This document shows positions 42,301 to 50,613 of a stretch of 64,000 nt of DNA, piece by piece; position 1 is the stretch's first letter; each line of letters starts with the position of its first letter. The notes below the pieces were generated by a model. It ran no database searches, had not been told where the DNA came from, and saw only the letters and a list, made by a program, of their open reading frames with translations. This stretch comes from an uncultured Lentisphaerota bacterium. GTDB taxonomy: Bacteria; Verrucomicrobiota; Kiritimatiellia; CAIQIC01. The stretch spans positions 1 through 64,000 of the forward strand of contig CAISWQ010000119.1 in NCBI GenBank assembly GCA_903889245.1, read 5' to 3'. The translations under genes were made by a program, and so were the position numbers.

Positions 42301-44361
42301 CAGTTGCTCGGCCATATGCTTCTGCTCGGCCCGCACCTGCTCGAGGTCGCGCGCGATCATCCGGCTCTCCTCGGCGGCGAGCATCTGGTGATGCGCATCG
42401 TTCGCCATCCGCGCGTTGTTGACCGCCTGCCCGACCGGCTCGTGCAGCCGCTGCAGTTCGTTCTTCACCGCCTGCGTATCGCCGCGCTGCGCCTGTTCCG
42501 TCGCGCGTTGCAGCGCGGCCTGAATCTGCTCGGTGCCGGCGCGCTGCGAGCGGCTGACCGCGCCGCCGAGGTTCGCCAGGTCGCTGGCCTCGCGCGCGCT
42601 GGCGGCGTGGCGCAGCGCCTCCTGGATTTCGCGCTGCGCGTCGGCGGCCTTCTGGGCCGCGGCCTCCGCCGCCGTCCGCGCCGCCAGCAGCGCCTGTTTT
42701 TTCTGGAGCGCGTCGGCGTCCGGCTTGTGCTGCGCGTCGCGCGCCTCGTTGACCTTGCGCTCAAGCTGGTCGGCCTGCTCGCGGAATTGCTGCATGGTCT
42801 TATCGAGCGCCTGCCGCCGCTGGATGCGCTGCAACCGCTGCGGCTCGAAGCCGACCGCGGCGATCATGATGCGCAACGGCGCCGACTCGCCGCGCTGGCC
42901 CTTGAGGTCGGTCGCGACCAGCTTCGTCGTCACGCGGTCGCCCGGATGGACGCCGAGCGCGAACAGGTCCCACGCGCGCTCCAGCCGCGCCGTCGCGCCG
43001 GTCGCCGCGAGTTGCACGCCGGAAAGCCACGGCCCGCGGTTGATCTGGACCTGCTGCCCCAGCGACACCAGCGCAAGATCATCCGCCGCGCTGCCGACGA
43101 GCTGGAGGAGCGCGTCCGGCGGCAGTGTCTGCTGCTCCACCTCCGGCTTCTCGAACTTGGCCGAGGGCCGCAGGTCGGGCTTCACGCGAATCTCGTACTG
43201 CGGCGCATACTTGTTCTCGAAGCCGGTCTCCGCCGCGACGAGCCGCACGCGGTACACGCCCGACTGCGTCAGCGGCAGCCGCGTGGCGAACTTGCGCGCA
43301 CCCGCGGCCTGCAGCGGCAGCGTCTGCTTCTGGTTGCCGAACTCCAGCAGCAGCGCGGCCTCCTTGATCGGCTGGTTGGCGTGGATTTCGAGGTCCACCG
43401 CCGAGCCTTCCAGCGCCTCGAGGTCGCCGTTTTCCTCCGTCACCGTGCGCGTCGCCTGGTGCGTGTAGGCGGGCGGCTGGTAGCTCTTGCGGAACTGGAC
43501 CGCCTGCGGGCGCGCCTGCGGGCGCAGCAGGAATTTTTCCGTCAGCGCGTCGCCGGCGCGGATGCGGTAATGGACCGGCAGGCGGTCCACCTGCACCGCC
43601 GCCGCGTACTCGCGGCGCGTGCCCAGCGTCATCGCCGTCCGCTCGCGCGCCGCGCGCATCGGGAACGTCTCCAGCACGACCTGCCCGACCTCGCCGCCGC
43701 CGATGGTGACGGCGACCGGGATGCTCTCGCCCTCCGGCACGACCTGGTCGGGCGGCGTGGGCGCGACGATGCTGATCTGGATGTGCGAGGGCCGCGCGAG
43801 GTTCGCCGTCGGCAGCGCGGCGCGCGCGAAGAACTGCGAAAAGCGCAGGCCCGGCAGCGCCACCAGCAGCGCGAAGAACACGAACACCGCGCCGGCGCCC
43901 GCCAGCACCCGCCGGATCAGCTTCGGCGAAAGCAGCGCCGCCACGTGGACGTCCTTCATGCGCGAGGCGACCGCGTGCTGGAGCGCGGTGCGGAACTCGG
44001 CGCTGTCCCACGTCGCCTCCGCCTTCTGGTCGGCCAACTCGATTGCGGAGAGCAGTTCCTCGCGCAGGCTCGGCTGCGCCAGCTCGATCAGGCGCGCGAG
44101 GTCGCGCGGGCCGGGCAGGTGGGCGAGGTGGCGCACGCACGCGCGCCAGAAGGTGAACCCGGTGATCGCGTAGGCAAGCGCGCTCATCGCCCAGCGCCAG
44201 CCGTCCTCGATCAGCAGCGCGCGGTCGCAGAGCGCGACGGCCGTCATTGTCAGCAGCCAGACCGCGAGCGTCGCCGCGCCGCCGCGCGCCACGATCAGCC
44301 GCTTCCGCCGCCGGGCGAATTGCTCCAGCTTTTCCAGGATGATCGGATCAAGCGTTATCAT
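39400..44361 (-). CDS. DUF4175-like giant membrane protein with Gln/Ala coiled coil
   Basis: A 1653-residue protein. Two or three N-terminal membrane segments (ARGGAATLAVWLLTMTAVAL, WRWAMSALAYAITGFTF, VLAGAGAVFVFFALLVALPG) are followed by beta-rich, Ig-like segments (about 200-480). From about 500 to 1450 the chain is Gln, Ala, Glu and Lys rich with heptad-like spacing and long QQAQQLAQQ stretches, probably coiled coil. The end (LPPKLARDLLEARREGAGGE, then YREMVEVYFRAVAD) is typical of proteins that follow VWA-MoxR clusters in planctomycetes and verrucomicrobia. The function is unknown; it should span from membrane to periplasm. It is the largest gene of the cluster and is flanked by matching composite repeats. 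Confidence 0.82.
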   Translation of the reverse strand: MITLDPIILEKLEQFARRRKRLIVARGGAATLAVWLLTMTAVALCDRALLIEDGWRWAMSALAYAITGFTFWRACVRHLAHLPGPRDLARLIELAQPSLREELLSAIELADQKAEATWDSAEFRTALQHAVASRMKDVHVAALLSPKLIRRVLAGAGAVFVFFALLVALPGLRFSQFFARAALPTANLARPSHIQISIVAPTPPDQVVPEGESIPVAVTIGGGEVGQVVLETFPMRAARERTAMTLGTRREYAAAVQVDRLPVHYRIRAGDALTEKFLLRPQARPQAVQFRKSYQPPAYTHQATRTVTEENGDLEALEGSAVDLEIHANQPIKEAALLLEFGNQKQTLPLQAAGARKFATRLPLTQSGVYRVRLVAAETGFENKYAPQYEIRVKPDLRPSAKFEKPEVEQQTLPPDALLQLVGSAADDLALVSLGQQVQINRGPWLSGVQLAATGATARLERAWDLFALGVHPGDRVTTKLVATDLKGQRGESAPLRIMIAAVGFEPQRLQRIQRRQALDKTMQQFREQADQLERKVNEARDAQHKPDADALQKKQALLAARTAAEAAAQKAADAQREIQEALRHAASAREASDLANLGGAVSRSQRAGTEQIQAALQRATEQAQRGDTQAVKNELQRLHEPVGQAVNNARMANDAHHQMLAAEESRMIARDLEQVRAEQKHMAEQLRALPNDPLQAERTTRRLSVAADELKQVEKQMKQLGEDTWGWPAESAKAQERELKRNRENLENALAATPNLETLKPQADRLQEQVARTASAMHNAARELEQRAENARKWLQSTGDQAAEAVAMLKRQIERRDQPTQPEAWKAAVNELKDRAAIEEHKPQADAQFASDAARAADALDALRAVHDQQPTNALDAVRGLEKALRKLDTGHKVAQTEPALRELSAQERWDKAKTPAASQQREQEWKWTKQQMEALPEKMVGAQLPPPLTQEVQKLPHSDPAHKVNDALHDRVNNPASTRNAAEPLNRLANDVAQIKQQLKPEMEAARAELEKLAPPISAQLAAAAKHAKQMKDATGAQAKEAAQPDNAAKVRDEAAQLANGQQQLDQRVDDVRAALRRDANKQDLAKEEGRERARDADDASAMLRQPTPSANDLLQKAANTMQPQGQKDALKGAEEQQHKLANTLAALAEHYKNLEDGQPDKTREALRAMEKDAGLKATLDGEYQKAQTLAALGQMSPEQQLKALEQALPESKPMQHELSDIAKDTMSEAAANLQKNAAREQQMAQQLGSPAEQAQRIAAEAKRIAQQEVPAIAQQAGQQAAPSKPDLDNAGQKLNAVAQNVPQDFSKPPEQLAQQMADQVAPLQQAAKALQEAGQKLGQQPQQNGDPKAAQQHANQAGQQAQQLAQQAGSLAQQLMQARAQTQNAAAQQPEIQQSVQQTGNELERAGRHEERLGQNDAGQQMQQLGQQLEQQTAAQIGQAQQAMAQSPAPAQSAAAAQGAHDAIQQPLDKLNAMMQQPPAPASPAAPAAPSPLAGASPETAQWMARTLDSLDAALHPPPGSAQPSPGEAAQGQPGQPTPAQSAAAQAMAAAAQAQAQSMASARSENLTPGQQPLSQAESKGGGAALVGGNLEAGKLPDAATRLNGVWGKLPPKLARDLLEARREGAGGEYREMVEVYFRAVADKAREKQP

Positions 44362-44445
44362 GGCTGTACTTCTCCTGTGCCAAAGCCCAACGGAGTGAAC
44401 CGCAGACTAGCGTATATCGAATGTCGAAGGCAGAAAGGTGTCCGA

Positions 44446-44738
44446 CTGTAGCGGCGGGCTGTGCCCGCCGTCGGCGGCCATAGGCCGCCGCTACAGCAGC
44501 CAGATCGAACAGCGAACACCGAACACCCCACATCGAACATCGAAGGCCGGAGAGCTGTGCTTCGCTGTTCGGCGTTCCCAAGTGTTTTCCAAGGCTTGGA
44601 AGCCGGAACCGGTGTTTTTTCCGAGGCTTGGAAAAATCCCGTGGAAATTTTCCAAGGCTTGGAAACGCGGCAGGGGAGGGCGAGCGTACCCGCGAGCCGC
44701 ATCGCGGGGAAACGGCTCGCGGGTACGCTCGCCCTCCC
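44446..44738. repeat. Composite repeat I: hairpin, mini-tandem, palindrome array, 26-bp stem
   Basis: CTGTAGCGGC/GCCGCTACAG hairpin (44446-44496), a GAACA(C/T)CGAA mini-tandem (about 44508-44543), palindromes at 44585, 44617 and 44648 (steps 32 and 31), then a perfect 26-bp inverted repeat (44674-44699 with 44713-44738). A CTCCAGCGCTCCACCACTCC mini-tandem follows at about 44770-44810. No gene is seen between 44362 and 44824. Confidence 0.87.
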
Positions 44739-44824
44739 GGAAAGGGTTTCGAGGACGAGAGGCGAGCCGGAGGCTGTGCTCCAGCGCTCCACCACTCCAG
44801 CACTCCCTGTCTTCCTCTTCTTCA

Positions 44825-47245
44825 TCAGATCAACCCCGCGCGCTTGCGCAGCAGCCACTCGGCCGTCAGCAGGAGGAGGACCGCGCCGAACCACCACCAG
44901 CTCTGCCAGAGCACGGTCTCCGATTCCTCGATCCGGCCCTTGCTCAACGGCTCCAGCTTGTCGCGCAGTTGCGCGGCGGTTTCCTCGCGGAAATACTCGC
45001 CGCCACTGGCGCGCGCGATCTGCTGGAGCAGTTCCTCGTGGCAGTTGAGCTCGGCGAGTTCGAGCACCGAGGTCTGGCCGCGGCCCTGCACGAAAAATTC
45101 CTCGCTCAACTCGGCGGCCGCCGTGATCACGCCCTGCGGATCGAGTCGCACCTCGTAGCGGCCCGGCGTCAGCGGCGGCGTCTTGCCGCGGAAGACGCCG
45201 CTGTTCTGCTCGTCGGCGGCCAGCGGGATGGCGGCGACCTTCTGGCCATCGCGGTAGAGCAGGGCGAGTGGATGGCCGGTGGTGATGGCGCGGCCGAGCA
45301 CGTCGCGGAAGCGGGCGCGGATGAGGGCGGCGTCGCCGTCGCGGTAGTTGGCGGCGCCGGCGTCGAGCGCGGCCTGCTTATCGAGCACGGCGTAGGGCGG
45401 CTCCATGATCGCGTTGGCGACCTGGTGCCAGAACGGCTCGTGATATTTATCGGCGACGTTGAAGCGCCAGCGCCACGCCTCGTCGAGGCCAAGGTAGAGC
45501 ACCTTGCCCGCGCCGAACTGCCGCAGCACGAGCGCGGGCAGCTTCTGCTCGCCGGCCAGCGCCTCCAGCAGCGTCTCGGCGCCGGGCAGGGCGCGCGTGG
45601 CGGCGACCCAGTGCGGCGGCGGCAGGCCGCGCCAGAGCGCGGTGTTGGCGGCGGCGTCGGCGGTCAGGCGCAACGGCGCGAAGGTTGCGCCGCGGTCGGT
45701 CAGTTGCAGCGCGGCGGGTTGCGTCCTGGCGCCGCCGAGCCACTCGACGGGGAACAGCGGGCCGAGCGGGGTCTTCGCGTATTCGCGGAGGAGGTCGCGC
45801 TGGCCGTCAATGAAGACCAGGCCGCCGCCGCGCGTGCCGACGAACTCGGTCAGCAGTTCAAGGTCGTGATCGTTGAACAATTTCTGCGGCACCTCGCCGA
45901 AGACGATCAGGTCGTAGGCGAAGAGACCCTCGCGGTCGGCGGGGAATTTGCCCGCGCCGGTGCCGCGCTGCCAGAGGTCGGTGACCTCGGTGCCGGCGAT
46001 GAGCGTGTTGACCTCCCACTGCGGGTCGCGCTCGAAGGTGTTGCGGAGGTAGCGGCATTCCCAGCGCGGGCGGCCCTCGAGCAGGAGCAGCTTGCGGCGC
46101 TGCGTGACGGCGCGCGTGCGCAGCACCGTCTCGTTGTTGCCCTTGTCCTTCTCGCCCTCGAGCGCGGGCACGGCAACGCGCATCGTCAGCGGCAGGCTGA
46201 TGTGCTCGAAACCCTGCGCATCGGTCTTGCGCGCCTCGACGAGTTCCTTGACCGGGAAATCATATTCGACGCTGCGGCGGTGATTACGCTCGGTGACGAG
46301 CGTCTGCTCGAAGAGCGTCTTGCCGCCCTCCTCGATGCGGACGGTGAACGGCTGGCCGGGCGGCATATCGTCCTTCAGCAGAATCTCGCCCTTGATGCGG
46401 TCCTCGAAGAAGACGGAGTCCGGCGCGGTGATGCCGAGCACGGCGAGATCGCCGGGCCGCTCGGCCGCGCCGATGCCGAGCGTGAAGAGCGGGATGTTGC
46501 GGCCGCCGGCGATCTTCGCGACCTCGATCGGCGAGCCGCCGCTGTTGTGCTGGCCATCGCTGATGAGCACGATGGCACAGCGCGCGTCCTGCTTCTGCGC
46601 GATGCGCGCGCCGGGCGCCGCGCCGAGGTCGGTGATCTGTCCTTCCGGCTTGCCCGGCAGCGCGGTCGGCAGCGGCAGCGCCTGCTCCGCGAGCCAGAGC
46701 CGCTGCGGGTCGCCATCGCCGAGCGTCCAGAGTTCCACGTTGTGCTTGCCGGTCAACTGCGGCAGCAGGCCCTCCTTCTGGTCGAGCAGCAGGCTCTCGA
46801 CGCGCTGCCAGCGCGTATGGCCATCGAAGCGGTCCACCGCGGCGCGCACGGTCGCGTTGCTCATCAGCTCGGCGGGCGGGCGGTTGGTGGGCGCATCGCC
46901 CGCGGCGAGCCAGCCGTAGGTGCGCGCCAGCGCGAGCTTGCGCGGCAGGTCCATGAAGTCATCGTTGACACCCATGCTCTTGGTGTTATCCACGAAGACG
47001 AGGATGCGCGCGAGTTCGCCGATGGTGCGGCGGTGGTGGAGCACCGGGCCGGCGAGCATCAGCACGAGCAGGCCGACCGCGGCCGAGCGCAGGCCCGGCA
47101 GCAGCCAGCGGTTCCGGTCGCTGCGCTCGCGGACCTCGCGGCGGTAATAGAGCCACGTCACGAACGCCAGCGCGAGCGCCAGCAGCAGCGCGAGCCACAG
47201 GCCCGTGTCGCCGAGGAACAATAGATTGGTCGTGCTCTGGTTCAT
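44825..47245 (-). CDS. VWA-like and glutamine-amidotransferase-fold membrane protein
   Basis: An 806-residue protein with two N-terminal membrane segments (LWLALLLALALAFVTWLYY and SAAVGLLVLMLAGPVLH) and one near the C-terminus. Between them lie a VWA-type domain (LVFVDNTKSMGVNDD, a metal-site variant) and from about residue 500 a GATase1-like fold (LLTEFVGTRGGGLVFIDGQR) that lacks an evident catalytic Cys. This architecture is standard in PVC cell-envelope clusters next to BatA-like and MoxR proteins. Its role is probably structural or chaperone-like in the periplasm. The start overlaps the CPBP stop as ATGA. Confidence 0.82.
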   Translation of the reverse strand: MNQSTTNLLFLGDTGLWLALLLALALAFVTWLYYRREVRERSDRNRWLLPGLRSAAVGLLVLMLAGPVLHHRRTIGELARILVFVDNTKSMGVNDDFMDLPRKLALARTYGWLAAGDAPTNRPPAELMSNATVRAAVDRFDGHTRWQRVESLLLDQKEGLLPQLTGKHNVELWTLGDGDPQRLWLAEQALPLPTALPGKPEGQITDLGAAPGARIAQKQDARCAIVLISDGQHNSGGSPIEVAKIAGGRNIPLFTLGIGAAERPGDLAVLGITAPDSVFFEDRIKGEILLKDDMPPGQPFTVRIEEGGKTLFEQTLVTERNHRRSVEYDFPVKELVEARKTDAQGFEHISLPLTMRVAVPALEGEKDKGNNETVLRTRAVTQRRKLLLLEGRPRWECRYLRNTFERDPQWEVNTLIAGTEVTDLWQRGTGAGKFPADREGLFAYDLIVFGEVPQKLFNDHDLELLTEFVGTRGGGLVFIDGQRDLLREYAKTPLGPLFPVEWLGGARTQPAALQLTDRGATFAPLRLTADAAANTALWRGLPPPHWVAATRALPGAETLLEALAGEQKLPALVLRQFGAGKVLYLGLDEAWRWRFNVADKYHEPFWHQVANAIMEPPYAVLDKQAALDAGAANYRDGDAALIRARFRDVLGRAITTGHPLALLYRDGQKVAAIPLAADEQNSGVFRGKTPPLTPGRYEVRLDPQGVITAAAELSEEFFVQGRGQTSVLELAELNCHEELLQQIARASGGEYFREETAAQLRDKLEPLSKGRIEESETVLWQSWWWFGAVLLLLTAEWLLRKRAGLI

Positions 47246-48126
47246 GCGGTGGAACTGGTGTTGACCGGCGGCAGCCGGACGCGCAGATAGGAAATCGCCA
47301 GCGGCAGGATGACCACGCCGCAGAACAGCATCGCCAGGTTGGCGGCGCGGTCCGTGAGGTCGCCGGCGGTGACGGCGATCAGGCCGGAGGCGAGGTTGTT
47401 GACCGCGTGGCAGATCATCGCCGGGATGATGCTGCCGGAGCGATAGGCGACAAAACCGAGGATGCAGCCGACGATGACGGCGAACAGGCCCTGCATCGGA
47501 TCGAGATGCGAGATGCCGAACAGCAGCGCGGTCCAGAAGATGCCCCACGTGGCGCCCCAGCGCGCGACGAGGCGCGTCTGGATATAACCGCGGAACAGCA
47601 GCTCCTCGACCAGCCCCGGCAGCAGGCCGAGCAGCGTGACCGCCACGATCGCGCCGCCGGGCGAGAGGCTCTTCATCATGCGGTCGAGCACGTCGAGCGC
47701 GTGCGAGCGCGGCAGCCAGTGCAGTTCCATGCACGAGGAGAGGATCATGCCGACGCTCATCACGCCAAGCGTGCCCATCAGCAGGATACCGCCCTTGAGC
47801 GGGACCCGGCGCAGGCGCAGGCGATCGCGCCAGAATTGCGGCGAGAGCCAGCCGCCGACGAGCGCGAGGCCGGCGGCCAGCGCCATCGTGAAGACGAAGC
47901 TGATGAGCAGGCCGGGCGCCGACTCCGCGATGGCGAGCACCTTGGCGGCGTTGACCTGCGGCCCGTACTGGATCACGGCCAGCGCGATCACGACCACCGC
48001 CGCCGCGATGACCTCCAGGAACAGCAGCGCGACAAACGCGACGAACGCCGGCCAGACGCGCGGCTTCGCCGGCGCGCTAGCAACAGCAGGCAGCGGCGGC
48101 GGCAAAATGGGAGTGAGTTCGCTCAT
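47242..48126 (-). CDS. CPBP-family intramembrane metalloprotease
   Basis: A 294-residue, eight-segment membrane protein. The catalytic motifs are present: EELLFRGYIQ (the E-E-x-x-x-R box), FGISHLDPMQG and an MICHAVNN box that supply the His ligands. Family members (CAAX prenyl-protease-like and bacteriocin immunity types) cleave within membranes. A specific substrate is not known. Both ends overlap neighbours by 4 nt (47242-47245 and 48123-48126), so the protease is an integral part of the VWA gene cluster. Confidence 0.9.
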   Translation of the reverse strand: MSELTPILPPPLPAVASAPAKPRVWPAFVAFVALLFLEVIAAAVVVIALAVIQYGPQVNAAKVLAIAESAPGLLISFVFTMALAAGLALVGGWLSPQFWRDRLRLRRVPLKGGILLMGTLGVMSVGMILSSCMELHWLPRSHALDVLDRMMKSLSPGGAIVAVTLLGLLPGLVEELLFRGYIQTRLVARWGATWGIFWTALLFGISHLDPMQGLFAVIVGCILGFVAYRSGSIIPAMICHAVNNLASGLIAVTAGDLTDRAANLAMLFCGVVILPLAISYLRVRLPPVNTSSTA

Positions 48127-50339
48127 CGCTTGATCCTCCCGATGCGCTGCTGGAGCCAGAGCTCGGCGAAGATCAGGCCGAGCAGCGTCCAGAGCAGCGG
48201 GCGCCAGAAGTCGCGGCCGTAGCGGCGGCGCTGCTCCAGTTGGCGGTACTCGTCCCACGACCTGACTACCGTGGCGTCAAACGGTTTGGCGACGCCGGCA
48301 ATTTCGTCGCTAGAGAGCTGCGCGAGGTCGGATTCGGCGCGCGCGGCGTTGACGACGAAGTGCAGCAGCGTCTGGTCTGGCAGGGCGAGGATATAGAGGC
48401 CGGGCCGGCGCGTGTCCGCGAAGTGGGCGAGCGCGCGGCCGCCGCCGGCGGTCACGTCGAGCTTCACCTTGCGGCCGGCGGGGTCGCTCAACTCGACCTG
48501 CTTGCCGCCGAGCGCGGCGGGCAACACGGCGACCAGTGGGCGGCCGATCTCGACGTTGCGCGGCGGGTCGAACTTGGCGGCGAGGTAGGTGACGAGCTGC
48601 TGCAGCAACGGCAGGTAGCACGGGCGCATCGGCAGGTTCGACCACTCGGCGGAGCAGGGAACGCCGCAGAGGACCACACTGCCCTCGCCGTAGCCGCGCT
48701 CGACGAGGAACGGATCGCCGGTGCTCAAGCGCGCGAGGACGAACGGCACGGCGTTGGAGGCGGAGTTTTTCCAGGCATTGGAAATGGAACCGGTCTGTTT
48801 TTCCAAGGCTTGGAAAGCGGCGGTGTTCAGCTTGTACCAGAGGCGGATGTTGGCGGTGGAGAGGTCGCCGTTGCGCGGGTCGTTGAAGATTTGCAGCGCG
48901 GGATGCTCGAAGTGCTGCATCAGGACCGTGCTGTGCGCGGCGTTGTCCTCGAGGCCGCCCTCGAGCGCGGCGAGCGGGCAGGGGAGCAGGCCGCGGCCCT
49001 CGGCGGCGAACGCGCGGTTCCACCACGCCGTGTCCACGCGGCTGCCGGGGAAGATCAGCAGACCACCGCCGGCCTTGACGAACGCCTCCAGTGCCTTGAG
49101 CTGGTGCTCCTGCAACTGCGCGACGTTGGCGAGCACGGCGACGCGCACGTCCTTGAATACGCTGGCGTCCATCTGGTGCGGCTCGATGACGCGCGTGGTG
49201 ATCAGGTCGGTCAGGTTGCCCTTGGCGTTCTGGAACGGGCGCAGCGCGATTTCCAGGAAGTCGGTCTCGCCCTCGAGCGGTTCGCGGCCGGGCTTGCCGT
49301 TGATGATGAGCACGGGCAGCTTCTCCAGCACGGGCACGCTGGCGAGCAGGCTGTTGTCGCTCTTGAGCGCGTCGGGCGCGTCGGCGTTGACCTCGATGAC
49401 GTGCGAGCCGGCGGTCTCGAACGTGTGGGTAAAGAGCACCTGCCCGGCCTCGTTCGGGCCGAGCGCGAGCTGGGCGGCGGCGCGCTCGGTGCCGTCCACG
49501 CGGAAGTAGACGCGCAGGTCGCCATAGGCGGCGTCGCCGTGGTTCTTGAGGTTGGCGCGCACCTGGAATTTCTGGCCGACGCCGAGCAGCATCCGCGAGA
49601 AATCGAGCGACTGGACGCTGACGTTGTTGCGGTCCTCGCGGCCGACGTGCATGAACGTGACCGTGGGATTGATCGGCAGCTTCTTGAGCAGGCCGGCGAG
49701 CCGGGCGCGTTCGACATCATCGCGTTCGCGCCAACTGATCTTCTGGAAATCGGAGACGAGGATGAGTTCGCGCTGCACCTCGTGCATTTTGCCGAGGATG
49801 CCGAGGCCGAGGTCGAGCGCGGCGGGCACGTTGGCGGAGCCATAGCCGGTCTGGAGCGCCGCCAGCTCGCGCGCGGCGCGGTCGGTGTTGAACGTCGGCT
49901 CATCGAGCAGCGGCGCGGGCACGCCGCCCATGAGCACGACGGACACCTCCGAGCCGCGGCCGAGGTGGCGGATGAGCTGCCCCGCGGCGTCGCGCGCCTC
50001 GGTGAAGGTGTTGCGGTTCTTGGTGCCGATGTCCATCGAGTAGCTGTTATCGAGCAGCACGACGGTCGAGGTCTTGGCGGCGCCGAGCAGCGCGCGCAGG
50101 CCGGTGAGGACTGGCCGCGCCATCAGCAGCGCGAGCACGGCGGGGATCAGGCAGCGGATGAGCAGCAGCAGCAACTGCTCGATGCGGATACGGCGGCGCT
50201 GCGTGCGCTGGTGGATTTCCAGGAATTGCATCGCCGCCCATTTGACCACGCGGAACCGGCTGCGGTGCAGCAGGTGAATGATCAGCGGGATTGCCGCCGC
50301 CGCGAGGCCGAAGAGCAGTATGGCATTGAGGAAGGTCAT
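48123..50339 (-). CDS. BatA-like VWA membrane protein with an in-frame palindrome insert
   Basis: A 738-residue protein with a BatA N-terminal domain (LNAILLFGLAAAAIPLIIHL and LHRSRFRVVKWAAMQFL), a second membrane segment, and a VWA domain with metal site LLDNSYSMDIG at about residue 95. A C-terminal membrane segment (WRPLLWTLLGLIFAELWL) closes it. BatA-type proteins work with MoxR and DUF58 proteins in envelope or metal-insertion roles. Two palindromes 32 bp apart (48767-48817) encode FQALEK and SNAWK within residues of about 507-524. The frame is kept, so the gene appears functional. Confidence 0.87.
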   Translation of the reverse strand: MTFLNAILLFGLAAAAIPLIIHLLHRSRFRVVKWAAMQFLEIHQRTQRRRIRIEQLLLLLIRCLIPAVLALLMARPVLTGLRALLGAAKTSTVVLLDNSYSMDIGTKNRNTFTEARDAAGQLIRHLGRGSEVSVVLMGGVPAPLLDEPTFNTDRAARELAALQTGYGSANVPAALDLGLGILGKMHEVQRELILVSDFQKISWRERDDVERARLAGLLKKLPINPTVTFMHVGREDRNNVSVQSLDFSRMLLGVGQKFQVRANLKNHGDAAYGDLRVYFRVDGTERAAAQLALGPNEAGQVLFTHTFETAGSHVIEVNADAPDALKSDNSLLASVPVLEKLPVLIINGKPGREPLEGETDFLEIALRPFQNAKGNLTDLITTRVIEPHQMDASVFKDVRVAVLANVAQLQEHQLKALEAFVKAGGGLLIFPGSRVDTAWWNRAFAAEGRGLLPCPLAALEGGLEDNAAHSTVLMQHFEHPALQIFNDPRNGDLSTANIRLWYKLNTAAFQALEKQTGSISNAWKNSASNAVPFVLARLSTGDPFLVERGYGEGSVVLCGVPCSAEWSNLPMRPCYLPLLQQLVTYLAAKFDPPRNVEIGRPLVAVLPAALGGKQVELSDPAGRKVKLDVTAGGGRALAHFADTRRPGLYILALPDQTLLHFVVNAARAESDLAQLSSDEIAGVAKPFDATVVRSWDEYRQLEQRRRYGRDFWRPLLWTLLGLIFAELWLQQRIGRIKR
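48767..48817. repeat. Intragenic palindrome pair (array J)
   Basis: Copies start at 48767 and 48799, 32 bp apart, inside the BatA-like coding region. The two copies with their spacer are 51 bp (17 codons), which leaves the frame unchanged. Confidence 0.9.
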
Positions 50340-50343
50340 GCGG

Positions 50344-50610
50344 GGGAGAAGAAATGGAGTGGTGGAGTACTGAAGAAATGGAGTGAGGGAAGATCAGTGG
50401 TAGGGGCGCAGTCTGGCTGCGCCCACTGCCGGATGAAATACGTGCTGTTCGGGTGCGCGGCTGCGGCTCGCGCTGGGGTGGGGTTCGCGGGGTTGGAAAC
50501 CCCGCCCACAAAGAAAGCGGATGTAGGCCGGGTCTCCGACCCGGCGAACCATGTCGCCGTCGCCGGTTTACTCCAGCACCCCAATACTCCATCACTCCAT
50601 GATCTGCTCT
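50344..50610. repeat. Mini-tandems and three hairpin families in the BatA-DUF58 gap
   Basis: GGAGTGGTGGAGTACTG-type mini-tandem (about 50351-50393), GGGCGCAG-TCTGG-CTGCGCCC hairpin (about 50404-50424), GCGGGGTTGGAAACCCCGC with CCAC (50487-50509), the GCCGGGTC hairpin (50523-50549), and an ACTCCATCACTCCATG mini-tandem (about 50569-50602) that mirrors the first. No gene is supported in this 274-bp gap. Confidence 0.75.
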
Positions 50611-50613
50611 TCT

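Noticed and set aside
40200-44451. Long plus-strand open frames opposite the DUF4175-like gene
   Set aside because: They are Arg/Leu/Ala-rich mirror images produced by GC-rich codon bias of the real minus-strand gene.
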